A program made the position numbers and the translations under genes. From Hydrogenophilales bacterium (GTDB taxonomy: Bacteria; Pseudomonadota; Gammaproteobacteria; Burkholderiales; Thiobacillaceae), in NCBI GenBank assembly GCA_024636775.1, contig JAGXGP010000038.1, positions 1 to 39,491 of the forward strand: a stretch of 39,491 nucleotides of DNA. Reading direction: 5' to 3'. Of the stretch, positions 16,590 through 25,315 are shown piece by piece; position 1 is the first letter of the stretch; each line of letters starts with the position of its first letter. The notes beneath the pieces were generated by a model. It ran no database searches. It saw nothing but the letters and a program-made list of their open reading frames with translations, and was not told where the DNA came from.

Positions 16590-17918
16590 TCAAAAAAATT
16601 CCAGATAACTTTTCAGTTCCCAGTCGGAAACATGGCGCATGTACTCCACCCATTCCCGGTGTTTCAGACTCAGGAATTCGCCGGCGACCGGACCCAGGGC
16701 CTCACACAGCAGCGTGTCCTGCTCCAGCGCCAGCAGCGCTTCGTGCAGGTTCTGCGGCAGAATCTCGATGCCCTCGGCCTTGAGTTCTTCCGGCGAGAGT
16801 TCGTACAGATTCATGTTGTGGGGCGCGCCCGGATCCAGTTCGTTTTCGATCCCGTCGAGGCCGGCGGCAATGACGGCAGCCGTGGCCAGATAGGGATTGC
16901 AGGCCCCATCCGGCAAACGCAGTTCGAGGCGGCCGCCGGGAATGCGCACCATGGAGGAACGGTTGTTGTCGCCGTAGCTGATGTAGGCCGGCGCCCAGGT
17001 CGCGCCCGTCAGCGAGCGGCCGACGACCAGGCGCTTGTAGGAGTTCACCGTCGGCGCGCAGAGGGCAGCCAGAGCCGGCGCATGTTTGAGGATGCCGGCC
17101 ATGAACTGGTAAGCCAGCTTCGACAAATCCATGCCGTTGGGATCGCTCTTGTCCATGAACAGGTTGGTTTTGCCGTCGCCCAGCGACATGTGCATGTGCA
17201 TGCCGTTGCCCGGCCGATTGGCGAATGGCTTGGGCATGAAGGAGCAGATCAGGCCCATGTCGTTGGCGATTTCCGAGGCGGCCATCTTGAAGAAGGTGTA
17301 GTGGTCGCAGGAACTCAGACAGTCCTCGAAGGTGTAGTTGATCTCGAACTGGCCGTTGGCGTCTTCGTGGTCGATCTGGTAAACGTCGATGCCCACTGCC
17401 TTGATGCTGTCCGTGAGTTTTTCGAGAAATCCCCGGGCGCGGGAGAGGCCCTTGTAGTCGTAGCAGGGCTTGGCCAGCGCATCGGTATCGTCGCAGGGAA
17501 CGATCTGGCCATCGGCGGTTTTTTTCAGCAGCGAGAACTCCGGTTCGAGGCCGGTGTAAAAGGTCAGGCCCTTGGCCTCCAGGCGCTTGAGCTGTTTCTT
17601 CAGCGTCACCCGGGCATCGATGTCCCAGGGTTTGCCGTGTACATGTCCATCGCAGACGATGCGGGCGTAACCGGGCTGCCAGGGCACGAGCGTCAGCGTC
17701 TCCAGGTCTCCGACGGCCATGTAATCCGGGCCATGCGGGTCGATGCCCATGCCCCAGATGGCGAAACCAGCGAAGCCTGCACCATTGGTGATGATGTCTT
17801 CGAAGTGATCGGCGGGAACGGACTTGGCTTTGGCGGTTCCGTGGATATCCACGAACTGGGCAAGCACGTATTTGACGTTGTTGTCCGTTAAAAATGTCTT
17901 GGCTTCAGCTGGGGTCAT
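16590..17918 (-). CDS. gmaS: Gamma-glutamylmethylamide synthetase (GlnT family)
   Basis: A 442-residue type III glutamine synthetase-family enzyme. In this context it ligates methylamine to glutamate with ATP, the entry step of the N-methylglutamate pathway. Visible motifs are [13 protein letters not shown] (N-terminal beta-grasp), [40 protein letters not shown] and [17 protein letters not shown] is 7 bases before the ATG. It lies between mgdD and mgsA, the order found in methylotroph clusters. Sequence alone does not separate it from a glutamine synthetase; the location among mgd and mgs genes does. A second GlnT-type paralogue is present at 8211-9572. Confidence 0.87.
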   Translation of the reverse strand: MTPAEAKTFLTDNNVKYVLAQFVDIHGTAKAKSVPADHFEDIITNGAGFAGFAIWGMGIDPHGPDYMAVGDLETLTLVPWQPGYARIVCDGHVHGKPWDIDARVTLKKQLKRLEAKGLTFYTGLEPEFSLLKKTADGQIVPCDDTDALAKPCYDYKGLSRARGFLEKLTDSIKAVGIDVYQIDHEDANGQFEINYTFEDCLSSCDHYTFFKMAASEIANDMGLICSFMPKPFANRPGNGMHMHMSLGDGKTNLFMDKSDPNGMDLSKLAYQFMAGILKHAPALAALCAPTVNSYKRLVVGRSLTGATWAPAYISYGDNNRSSMVRIPGGRLELRLPDGACNPYLATAAVIAAGLDGIENELDPGAPHNMNLYELSPEELKAEGIEILPQNLHEALLALEQDTLLCEALGPVAGEFLSLKHREWVEYMRHVSDWELKSYLEFF

Positions 17919-17964
17919 GATGGCGCTCCAAAAAGACGGTTGCGTGAGTAAGGGCTACGAATAG

Positions 17965-18618
17965 TCATCGCAGGGCATTCAACCCGATACAGCCACCGCC
18001 GAGTTCTTCGGCGATTCCGACCAGGGTGTCCCATAGATAAAGACCATAGGTGCCGTCGCACCAGAGTCGATAGCAGGGATGCGTGAACGTCCGGGTGTAC
18101 AGGATCGTGACGCCCACGCCAGCCATCGAGGTCAGGATCAGCTTCGATGGCTCGGCATCCAGCGTTCTGAAATCGACATTGCACGTCTGCAGCAGCAGTT
18201 CGTTTACCCGGGCGCCGCACAGCGCGAAGGACGCATCCTGGCGCAGTACTGGATACACGCCGGCCGCACGGTCGGTCTGCATGAGGGTGTCTGTGATTGA
18301 GGCGTCGCCCTCGACCAGAAATTCGGTGAGCCCCAGGCGCGCAATCAGTCCGCCATCCGGCAGCTGATTCCAGCTGTTCGGCTGGAGCGGCACAGGCAGG
18401 CCCATCGCGGCCAGCCAGTCTGCCGTGCCCGGTCCTTTGGCGCCGGCGCGCGGCAGATGGGACAGATCGGCGATGCCCACGGCTGCCGCCCGTTGCGCGT
18501 CGTTGCCATCGAAGCCGAGCACGGCCGGCGGCGTCACCCCCGCTTCCGACCAGACCGGATTGCGAGCGAGCAGGGCAGCGTGAACCGGACTCAGCAAGAC
18601 GGGTGCATTCACATTCAT
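17965..18618 (-). CDS. mgdD: N-methylglutamate dehydrogenase subunit D (SoxG-like)
   Basis: A 217-residue homologue of the gamma subunit of heterotetrameric sarcosine oxidase, distantly related to the aminomethyltransferase (GcvT) fold. It carries the family's GIADLSHLPRAGAKGPG segment near residue 50, with a C-terminal part ending around YGLYLWDTLVGIAEELGGG. Its ATG overlaps the mgdC stop by four bases. It forms the fourth subunit of N-methylglutamate dehydrogenase. The 46-base gap to gmaS holds only that gene's ribosome binding site. Confidence 0.85.
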   Translation of the reverse strand: MNVNAPVLLSPVHAALLARNPVWSEAGVTPPAVLGFDGNDAQRAAAVGIADLSHLPRAGAKGPGTADWLAAMGLPVPLQPNSWNQLPDGGLIARLGLTEFLVEGDASITDTLMQTDRAAGVYPVLRQDASFALCGARVNELLLQTCNVDFRTLDAEPSKLILTSMAGVGVTILYTRTFTHPCYRLWCDGTYGLYLWDTLVGIAEELGGGCIGLNALR

Positions 18619-21518
18619 ACGGCCTCCTTCTGCTTGAGGTTGTCAGGATCGAAGAAGGGCGTGCGCGTGACCGTGGCCGGAACCTGGCTGCCATCACTCA
18701 GACGAATCGAGATGGCATTGCCTACTTCAGCCAGTTCCGGTGCAACGAAAGCCATGCCGATGGTTTGGCCCACCGCCGCACTGAACGCGATGCTGGTCAC
18801 CCGGCCCGCCATCTCGCCCTGATGAATCACCAGATGGCATTCCAGCGGCACGGTCCCCGCATATCCCGGCTCGAGCACGAAACCGACCAGTTTCTGCTTG
18901 CGCGGCTGTTGCGCGATGACCCGCAGGCTGCGCTGGCCGACGAAGAAAGGCTTGTCCATTTTCAGCGCCCAGTCGAGACCGACGTCGAAGGGGTTAGTCA
19001 AACCATCCGTGTCCTGGCTGATGATGATGTGGCCTTTTTCGAGACGCAACAGGCGCTGGGCTTCTACCCCAAAAGGACGCATCCCATGGCCACCACCAGC
19101 TTGCATCAGGGCATCCCACAGGGCTGCCCCCTGGTTGGCCGGCACATGGATTTCATAACCCCATTCGCCGACGAAGCCGACCCGCATCAGGCGCGCCGGA
19201 ATACCGGCGACGCTGGCTTCGCGCAGCGCCAGGTAGGGGAAAGCGCTAGCGGATAGATCGGCGTCGGTGAGGCCGGCCAGCACCTCGCGCGATCTCGGTC
19301 CGGCCAGGTTGACTGCGGCGAAGGCGCCGGTGTGGTTGACGATGCCGCAGTCGAGTTGCCACAGCGTGTTGAGGCGGGACAGTTCACGGTAAATGGTGGC
19401 GGCGCCGGAGGTGGTGGTGGTGAAATAGAAGTGATCTTCGGCCAGCCGTCCCACCACGCCGTCGTCGATGACCACGCCGGTTTCGTCGCACATCACGGCG
19501 TAACGGGTCATGCCAAGCTTGAGGTTGGCGTAACGCGAAATATAGACACGCTCAAGAAATTCCGCCGCCTGCGGACCGATCACCTCCAGCTTGCCGAGGG
19601 TGCCGACATCGATGATGCCCACGCCGTTGCGCACGGCGGCGACTTCCCCCTGGATACAATCACTGCGCGACTTGTCGGCCACCTGGTAATACTCGGGGCG
19701 TTGCCAGACGCCGGCCGGCATCCATTGGGCGCCCAGTGCATCATGACGTGAATGCAGCGGCGTCCGCCGTTCCGGCGTGAAGCCGCGCCCGCCCAGCAGC
19801 GACATCGGTACCGGATGGAAGAAAGGCCGTGCAGTGGTGGTGCCCACCTGCTGGGGCTCCTTGCCTACAAGACGGGCCAGGATGCGCAGCGCATTCATGT
19901 TGGAATGCTTGCCTTGGCTGGGCCCCATGCCGACCGTCGAAAACCGCTTCATCAGTTCGATGTTGTCGAAGCCTTCCTGCACGGCATTTTCAAAATCCTT
20001 GAGCTGCAGGTCCTCGTCAAAATCGACGAAGTTCTTCCCCTTGGGATGCGCAATGATCGGCCAGGAGTGAGTCGGACATTCCGTTTCATTCGGGACAGCG
20101 ACGCCCATGGCAATACCGAATCCGGCATGGGCCGCCGCGGCGCTGCCGGCGCGCTGACCGTCAAGCAGCCGCGCCGCATAGCTATGCACGCCGTTGACCC
20201 GGCCGCAGGCGAAGACACCGGCCGGCAGGACATCAGGGACGAATTGCTCGAGGGATTTTTCGTAGCGCATGCGGGTGCCGGCCTGGTACAGCAGATTGCC
20301 GGCGGGCGCCCAACCGACGCTCATCAGGATGCCGTCGCAGGGGATCTGTTCACGCCCCAAACCGATTGCCTCGTTGGGTTGCGTCACGGGAACCACGACG
20401 GCGGCGGCCACCCCCTTGCCGTCGCTTGCCGGGACGGCCTCGGTGATGCACGCATTGAGCACGATGCGGATGCCCTGGTGGATGACGGCCGTCTCGGCCT
20501 CGCCGTCGCCGATCACCGAGCGTAGGTCCACGACTGCCGCCACCTCGATGCCGTGGGCCACCAGGTCCAGGGCTGCGCGGTAGCCGTCGGCATTGGCCGC
20601 CAGCACCACCGCGCGCCGCATGGGGCTCACGGCGTAGCGGTAGATCAAGCGCTGGGCAGCCGAGGCCAGCATGATGCCAGGCAGGTCGTTGTAGCGGAAC
20701 ACGGCAGGTTGTTCGTAAGCGCCGCTGGCGACGATCACGCTCCTGGCCCGCATCTTGGTCATCACATCGGCAGTGACCAGCGGAATCCAGTGGTCAGTGT
20801 AATAGCCGGCCGCGCAGGTCGACGTCATGATCCGGACAAGCGAGTGAGACTCGGCGCGTTGCAGCAGGTCATTGTGGGTCGCGGCAAGAACCTCATCGGC
20901 ACCGCGTGCGTAGCCGCCACTGCCACCAGCGCGAGCGTTTTCATCGACCACCACCACATCGGCGCCCTGGTCGGCCGCGGCGAGGGCGGCGGCCAGTCCG
21001 GAGGGGCCGGACCCGATCACCAGCACATCGCAAAAGCCATAGCACTTGGCTGTGCACAGATGGGGCGCGGTGAAATCCACCTTGCCGAGACCGGTGAGCC
21101 TGCGGAACATGCGCTCCCACAACGGGAACAGTTTCTTGCTGTAGAACGATTTGTAATAGAAGCCGACCGGCAGAAAACGGGAGAAGGCGCCGAGGATGCT
21201 CGCCTTGTCGGCACGCAGTCCGCCGAAGGTATTGACCGCAGTGAGCGCCATGCCGTCGGTCAGCGGGGTCACGTCAGCACGCACGTTGGGCCGCTCCGCC
21301 CACTGCACCATGGCGTTGATATCGTGATTGGCCATCGACAGCACACTGCGCGGCCGGTGGTACTTGAAACTGCGTCCAAGCATGCTGGCACCCGACGCCA
21401 ACAGGGCGCTACTGATACTGTCGCCGGGATGCCCGCGGTAAGACTTGCCCTCGAAGACGAAGGAAATTTCCCGGGTGCGGTCGATCCACTCGCCGGCAAC
21501 GGGCGGCAGGCGTTTCAT
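18615..21518 (-). CDS. mgdC: N-methylglutamate dehydrogenase subunit C (SoxA-like)
   Basis: A 967-residue homologue of the alpha subunit of sarcosine oxidase. The N-terminal region (about 1-100) is the ferredoxin-like segment with SSALLASGASMLGRS. A dinucleotide-binding domain follows with GSGPSG near residues 169-174, and the C-terminal third is a GcvT-like aminomethyltransferase domain that binds tetrahydrofolate. In N-methylglutamate dehydrogenase this subunit passes the released C1 unit to tetrahydrofolate as methylene-tetrahydrofolate. The start at 21518 is supported by its four-base ATGA overlap with mgdB; the open frame upstream to 21665 is a shadow of mgdB. Confidence 0.9.
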   Translation of the reverse strand: MKRLPPVAGEWIDRTREISFVFEGKSYRGHPGDSISSALLASGASMLGRSFKYHRPRSVLSMANHDINAMVQWAERPNVRADVTPLTDGMALTAVNTFGGLRADKASILGAFSRFLPVGFYYKSFYSKKLFPLWERMFRRLTGLGKVDFTAPHLCTAKCYGFCDVLVIGSGPSGLAAALAAADQGADVVVVDENARAGGSGGYARGADEVLAATHNDLLQRAESHSLVRIMTSTCAAGYYTDHWIPLVTADVMTKMRARSVIVASGAYEQPAVFRYNDLPGIMLASAAQRLIYRYAVSPMRRAVVLAANADGYRAALDLVAHGIEVAAVVDLRSVIGDGEAETAVIHQGIRIVLNACITEAVPASDGKGVAAAVVVPVTQPNEAIGLGREQIPCDGILMSVGWAPAGNLLYQAGTRMRYEKSLEQFVPDVLPAGVFACGRVNGVHSYAARLLDGQRAGSAAAAHAGFGIAMGVAVPNETECPTHSWPIIAHPKGKNFVDFDEDLQLKDFENAVQEGFDNIELMKRFSTVGMGPSQGKHSNMNALRILARLVGKEPQQVGTTTARPFFHPVPMSLLGGRGFTPERRTPLHSRHDALGAQWMPAGVWQRPEYYQVADKSRSDCIQGEVAAVRNGVGIIDVGTLGKLEVIGPQAAEFLERVYISRYANLKLGMTRYAVMCDETGVVIDDGVVGRLAEDHFYFTTTTSGAATIYRELSRLNTLWQLDCGIVNHTGAFAAVNLAGPRSREVLAGLTDADLSASAFPYLALREASVAGIPARLMRVGFVGEWGYEIHVPANQGAALWDALMQAGGGHGMRPFGVEAQRLLRLEKGHIIISQDTDGLTNPFDVGLDWALKMDKPFFVGQRSLRVIAQQPRKQKLVGFVLEPGYAGTVPLECHLVIHQGEMAGRVTSIAFSAAVGQTIGMAFVAPELAEVGNAISIRLSDGSQVPATVTRTPFFDPDNLKQKEAV

Positions 21519-21772
21519 GCGGCTTCTCCGTACAAATAGGTGCGCAGCACCACGTCTTTTTCCGTATCGCGTTCGACGATGAACCAGGTGTTGCTGGCGC
21601 TGTGGCACCACCACTCTTTCTTCACGCCAGGGGCACCGTTGCGGTTGAACACGTAATCGGCCCACTCGTCGTCGCTGCAGGTATCGGGATCGGGCATCGG
21701 GCGAATCTCGCCCCAGCAGAAAAACTCCGAGACCGGGCGTGGGCCATTGACGGGGCAGATCATGATTTTCAT
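21515..21772 (-). CDS. mgdB: N-methylglutamate dehydrogenase subunit B (SoxD-like)
   Basis: An 85-residue homologue of the delta subunit of sarcosine oxidase, which normally binds zinc through three Cys and one His. Here the start reads MICPVNGPRPVSEF, so Cys6 is kept but the second Cys (CPxCG) is Asn9. Near the C-terminus the His is kept (WWCHSASNTW), but the Cys four residues on is also Asn. Thus two of four zinc ligands are missing. Nearby Cys20 and the Cys before the His could compensate. AGGAGG is 6 bases before the ATG. It overlaps mgdC by four bases and follows mgdA by ten. Confidence 0.87.
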   Translation of the reverse strand: MKIMICPVNGPRPVSEFFCWGEIRPMPDPDTCSDDEWADYVFNRNGAPGVKKEWWCHSASNTWFIVERDTEKDVVLRTYLYGEAA

Positions 21773-21782
21773 GGCATGCCTC

Positions 21783-23024
21783 CTAATGGCCCACCGATGC
21801 CGCGCCCTTCTCGCCGGTGAGCGAGAAGTTGCGGAAACGGTCGAGGGAAAAGCCGGTGATCAGCGGATGCGGAGTATCGGTCGCCACCGTATGGGCCATG
21901 GTCTTGCCGCATACCGGCGTGGCCTTGAAACCCCAGGTTCCCCAGCCGCCATCGAGATAAAATCCTTCCACCGGCGTCTTGCCCATGATGGGCGCGAAGT
22001 CCGGCGTCATGTCGGCCATGCCGGCCCACTGGCGCATGACTTTCACATTCGACAGAAAGGGGAACATGTCCAGCATGTGACTCGACAGGCCTTCCACGAA
22101 ATCCAGCGTGGAGCGCGTCGACTGCACCTCATAAGGATCGAGCGAGGCACCCATGACCAGTTCGCCGCGCGCCGACTGACTGACATAAATATGCAAACTG
22201 CCGGACACCAGAATGGGATCGAGCCAGGGCTTGAGCGGCTCGCTGACCATCGCCTGCAGCGGGTGAATGTAGATGGGGGATTGAATGCCGACCATGTCGA
22301 GGATGCGCGGGGTGAAGCCGGCCACCGCGCACAGCACCTTGTTGGTGGCGATATAGCCGCGCGAGGTCTGGACGCCGCGCACCTTGCCGCCCTGCACGTC
22401 GATCCCCAGCACTTCGGTTTGCTGGTGGATCTCGGCGCCGCGCATGTCGGCGCCGCGTCCATAGCCCCAGGCCACGGCATCATGGCGAGCCACCGAACCC
22501 GGCGCATGATAGAGCGCACCCATAATCGGCGCATGGCCGCCACACGACAGGTCGATCATCGGCGCCGCGCGCTTGACGAAGTCCGGTCCCACCACCTCGG
22601 AATCGATGCCGAGATGCTTGTTGACTTCAGCGCGCCAGCGCATGGTGCGCATCGCGGAATCGGTATGGGCGAGCGTGAAATGACCGCGGTTGGCGTAGAA
22701 CAGGTTGAGGTCGAATTCCTCGGACAGGTCCTGCCACAGATGCACCGACTCGTCATAGAACTTGACGCCCTCGGGAGTCAGGTAGTTGGAACGGATGATG
22801 CTGGTGTTGCGTCCGGTGTTGCCGCCGCCGATATAGCCCTTTTCCAGTACGGCCACATTGGTGATGCCATGGTCGCGCGCCAGATAGTAGGCAGCGGCCA
22901 GGCCGTGTCCGCCACCGCCGATGATCACGACGTCGTAACTCGATTTGAGTTGTGGGTGGTCGCTGAACATCCGGGGTTCGGGATGTTTCTTGGAAAGAGC
23001 AAAACGCAGCAGTCGCCAGGGCAT
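21783..23024 (-). CDS. mgdA: N-methylglutamate dehydrogenase subunit A (SoxB-like FAD oxidoreductase)
   Basis: A 413-residue FAD-dependent oxidoreductase homologous to sarcosine oxidase beta. The FAD-binding Rossmann motif VVIIGGGGHGLAAAYYLA is near residues 32-49, followed by GGGNTGRNTSIIRSNY, where the flavin is attached or contacted in the family. A second flavin-contact region reads GGWGTWGFKATPVCGK near the C-terminus. It oxidises N-methylglutamate, releasing glutamate. AAGGAG is 7 bases before the ATG. It starts 11 bases after purU. A sarcosine oxidase annotation is the expected database hit; linkage to gmaS and mgsABC favours N-methylglutamate. Confidence 0.9.
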   Translation of the reverse strand: MPWRLLRFALSKKHPEPRMFSDHPQLKSSYDVVIIGGGGHGLAAAYYLARDHGITNVAVLEKGYIGGGNTGRNTSIIRSNYLTPEGVKFYDESVHLWQDLSEEFDLNLFYANRGHFTLAHTDSAMRTMRWRAEVNKHLGIDSEVVGPDFVKRAAPMIDLSCGGHAPIMGALYHAPGSVARHDAVAWGYGRGADMRGAEIHQQTEVLGIDVQGGKVRGVQTSRGYIATNKVLCAVAGFTPRILDMVGIQSPIYIHPLQAMVSEPLKPWLDPILVSGSLHIYVSQSARGELVMGASLDPYEVQSTRSTLDFVEGLSSHMLDMFPFLSNVKVMRQWAGMADMTPDFAPIMGKTPVEGFYLDGGWGTWGFKATPVCGKTMAHTVATDTPHPLITGFSLDRFRNFSLTGEKGAASVGH

Positions 23025-23035
23025 GTTTGATCTCC

Positions 23036-23896
23036 TTACCGGAAAACGACGGTCTTGTTGCCGTGCGTGATCACCCGGTCTTCGAGGTGATAGCGCAGAC
23101 CGCGGGCAAGCACGGCCTTCTCGATATCCTTGCCGTAGCGAACCAGATCATCCGGTTCATCCGAGTGATCCACCCGGATGACATCCTGCTCGATGATCGG
23201 GCCCTGATCGAGCTCGGACGTGACGTAGTGGCAGGTCGCGCCGATCAGCTTGACCCCCCGGGTGAAAGCCTGGTGGTAAGGCTTGGCACCGACGAAGCTG
23301 GGCAGAAAACTGTGATGAATGTTGATGATTTTCCCCGGATAGCGATCGCATAGTTCGGGCGAAAGAATCTGCATGTAGCGGGCAAGCACCATAACGTCGC
23401 CCGCCGCGGCCTCAAACAGTTCCACCACCTTGCGGTAGGCATCGGCCTTGTTCTCCGATGTCACCGGCACGTGGTGGAACGGAATGCCGTGCCATTCCAC
23501 AAAGCCCCTGAAGGTTTCGTGATTGGAGATCACGCAGGGAATATCGATGTTCAGTTCCTGAGCATGCCAACGCGCCAGCAGGTCATACAGGCAATGCTCC
23601 TGTTTCGACACCAGTATGACCACCCGTTTTTTTCGTGCGCTGTCCGAAATACTCCAGTCCATGCCGAACTCGTTTGCAATGGGGGCAAAGCGCTCGATCA
23701 GTTCGTCAATACCGAACACCAGCGAGTCGGCCAAGATTTCCTGCCGCATGAAAAAACGCTTGCCCTCGGCATCGGCGTGGTAGTTGGATTCGGTGATCCA
23801 GCCGTTGTGCTCGGCGAGAAACGTACTCACCCTGGCAACGATGCCGACCCGGTCAGGGCAGGAAATCTTCAAGGTAAAGTGATGGGCGGCAGGCAT
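23036..23896 (-). CDS. purU: Formyltetrahydrofolate deformylase
   Basis: A 286-residue cytoplasmic enzyme hydrolysing 10-formyl-tetrahydrofolate to formate and tetrahydrofolate. An N-terminal ACT domain (about 5-85) precedes the formyl-hydrolase domain with NIHHSFLPSF and the GATCHYVTSELDQGPI segment containing the catalytic His and Asp. ATG 23896 is preferred; an in-frame GTG lies two codons upstream and neither has a strong Shine-Dalgarno sequence. It leads the methylamine operon, where it would regenerate tetrahydrofolate and drain C1 units made by N-methylglutamate dehydrogenase. Its promoter must lie in 23897-24037, which holds paired direct repeats. Confidence 0.92.
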   Translation of the reverse strand: MPAAHHFTLKISCPDRVGIVARVSTFLAEHNGWITESNYHADAEGKRFFMRQEILADSLVFGIDELIERFAPIANEFGMDWSISDSARKKRVVILVSKQEHCLYDLLARWHAQELNIDIPCVISNHETFRGFVEWHGIPFHHVPVTSENKADAYRKVVELFEAAAGDVMVLARYMQILSPELCDRYPGKIINIHHSFLPSFVGAKPYHQAFTRGVKLIGATCHYVTSELDQGPIIEQDVIRVDHSDEPDDLVRYGKDIEKAVLARGLRYHLEDRVITHGNKTVVFR

Positions 23897-23914
23897 AAAC
23901 ACTCAGTTGAAAGA

Positions 23915-23944
23915 TTCACAGTGTTAAACAATAGTTCACAGTGT
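23915..23944. repeat. Paired direct repeat, candidate operator
   Basis: TTCACAGTGT occurs exactly at 23915-23924 and again at 23935-23944, 20 bp apart (two helical turns). It lies between purU and the divergent XRE-cupin regulator gene. This arrangement suits a dimeric helix-turn-helix regulator, most simply the product of the adjacent gene at 24038, acting on the methylamine operon. Confidence 0.6.
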
Positions 23945-23996
23945 GCGCTGCCCCGAACAACAAGTCAACTTTTATTCACCACAAGAAACACTCTGG

Positions 23997-24005
23997 TGCG
24001 ATAAT
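23997..24005 (+). promoter_or_regulatory. Extended -10 promoter of the XRE-cupin gene
   Basis: TGCGATAAT matches an extended -10 element (TGN followed by a near-consensus hexamer). No good -35 is seen. Transcription would start near 24012, about 25 bases before the ATG. Confidence 0.5.
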
Positions 24006-24037
24006 CCCGGAACTGATTGTTATAAAAGGAGTTATCC

Positions 24038-24637
24038 ATGCCTGAGCCCAGCGCGGGAGGCGGCCTGGAACGTTATCTGGGCAACACCATCCGGGACATT
24101 CGCCTCAAGCACGGCCTGACCATTGCTGACGTGGCCAACCTCGCCGGCATCAGCCGTGGCATGTTGTCGAAGATCGAAAACGCGCAGACCGCAACCAGTC
24201 TCGAAGTGCTGTCCCGCCTGGCCCAGGCGCTGGGCGTGTCGCTGACCACGCTATTCCGCAGTTACGACGTGCGCGCCGGCAGCGCCCAACTGGTCAAGGA
24301 TGGCGAGGGAATGGAAGTGGTGCGGCGTGGCACCAAGCGCGGGCACACCTACCACCTGCTGGCTTACGACCAGGGGCCGAAAAAAACATTTGAACCCTTT
24401 TTGATCACCATCGACCACGAGTCCGAGTCTTTCCCGATCTTTGAGCACCCCGGCACCGAATTCATCTACATGCTGGAGGGGTGCATCGAATACCGGCATG
24501 GGCAGAGTACCTATGTGCTCAACCCCGGTGATGCCCTGACCTTTGAGGGTGAGGTCCCGCATGGTCCAGAGAAACTGATCAAGTGCCCGATCCGATTCCT
24601 GACCGTGCTCATGTACCCGGATTCCCACGATACCTGA
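24038..24637 (+). CDS. XRE-family regulator with C-terminal cupin domain
   Basis: A 199-residue transcription factor. A helix-turn-helix domain at about residues 14-70 (TIADVANLAGISRGMLSKIE) is joined to a cupin sensor domain at about 110-195 (FEHPGTEFIYMLEGCIEY, LNPGDALTFEGEVPH). Such proteins often control amine or amino-acid catabolic genes and sense a small molecule in the cupin barrel. AAAGGAG is 6 bases before the ATG. It is divergent from the purU-mgd-gmaS-mgs operon and shares its control region, so it is the best candidate local regulator of methylamine use. Confidence 0.9.
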   Translation: MPEPSAGGGLERYLGNTIRDIRLKHGLTIADVANLAGISRGMLSKIENAQTATSLEVLSRLAQALGVSLTTLFRSYDVRAGSAQLVKDGEGMEVVRRGTKRGHTYHLLAYDQGPKKTFEPFLITIDHESESFPIFEHPGTEFIYMLEGCIEYRHGQSTYVLNPGDALTFEGEVPHGPEKLIKCPIRFLTVLMYPDSHDT

Positions 24638-24647
24638 AGCGCTTGCC

Positions 24648-25103
24648 ATGCCCATAACCATCGACCCTGCCCATACCGGCGATATCGATTCGCTGGTCAA
24701 TCTGCTCAACGTTCTTTTTTCAATCGAACAAGATTTCACCCCAAACGAAGCTGCGCAACGACGGGGCCTCGAACTGCTGCTCGCAAGTCCAGATCGGGGA
24801 CAGATCTTTGTTGCCCGTCACCCGGCCGAAAAGGTGGTCGGCATGGTCAGTGCGCAACTGGTGATATCTACGGCCATCGGGGCACCGTCAGCATGGATTG
24901 AAGACATGGTCGTGCGCGAGCCGTTTCGCGGTCAGGGTATAGGCAAGTTATTGCTCGAAAAGGCGCATTTCTGGGCTTGTTCAAAAGGAGCCGGTCGAAT
25001 TCAACTGCTCGCTGATGCCGATAACGCACCCGCTCTCGCGTTTTATCGACACCAAGACTGGCAGCCAACCCGGCTTTTTGCCTGGAAAAAAGGCCTTCTC
25101 TAA
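24648..25103 (+). CDS. GNAT-family N-acetyltransferase
   Basis: A 151-residue acetyltransferase of the GNAT fold. The acetyl-CoA binding motif A reads VREPFRGQGIGKLLLEKA (about 93-110), followed by a motif B stretch NAPALAFYRHQDW. It begins ten bases after the XRE-cupin gene and is likely co-transcribed with it. The acceptor substrate cannot be deduced; a small amine or amino acid is plausible from the setting. Confidence 0.87.
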   Translation: MPITIDPAHTGDIDSLVNLLNVLFSIEQDFTPNEAAQRRGLELLLASPDRGQIFVARHPAEKVVGMVSAQLVISTAIGAPSAWIEDMVVREPFRGQGIGKLLLEKAHFWACSKGAGRIQLLADADNAPALAFYRHQDWQPTRLFAWKKGLL

Positions 25104-25260
25104 CGCCAGGGTTCAGTCCGGGCAACCCGTAGCCATTCAGCACCTGCATTCAGCCGTCCATCCACGACATCGCCGGGTTCTTCGGCATGTAACGTATCGA
25201 GTGACCATTGAGCCGACAACGCAAGACAACTCGGCAAAGACAGGCCCATTGAGGGCGCGC
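25104..25260. other. Intergenic spacer between convergent genes
   Basis: About 160 bases between the GNAT gene and the amtB terminator. I see no coding frame with supporting signals, no clear promoter and no repeat here. Confidence 0.5.
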
Positions 25261-25289
25261 AAAAAAAGGGGCGCTCTGCAGAGCGCCCC
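25261..25289 (-). terminator. Intrinsic terminator of porin-glnK-amtB
   Basis: A perfect palindrome at 25268-25289 gives a 9-bp GC-rich stem (GGGGCGCTC with GAGCGCCCC) and a TGCA loop. On the minus strand seven T residues follow (25267-25261). It lies 26 bases after the amtB stop codon. Confidence 0.92.
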
Positions 25290-25315
25290 AGCATCCTTCG
25301 GAGAAAGGTTACGGC

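Noticed and set aside
18615-21665. Longer MgdC of 1016 residues
   Set aside because: The first 49 residues are an out-of-frame reading of mgdB; ATGA coupling supports 21518.
9607-23024. Creatinine degradation (creatininase, then sarcosine oxidase)
   Set aside because: There is no creatinase gene, the creatininase motif is altered, and the sarcosine-oxidase-like genes are embedded with gmaS and mgsABC, which fits N-methylglutamate instead.
23897-24037. Sigma-54 promoter for purU-mgd
   Set aside because: No GG-N10-GC pair in a suitable context on the minus strand; one weak NtrC-like sequence near 23984-24000 alone is not enough.
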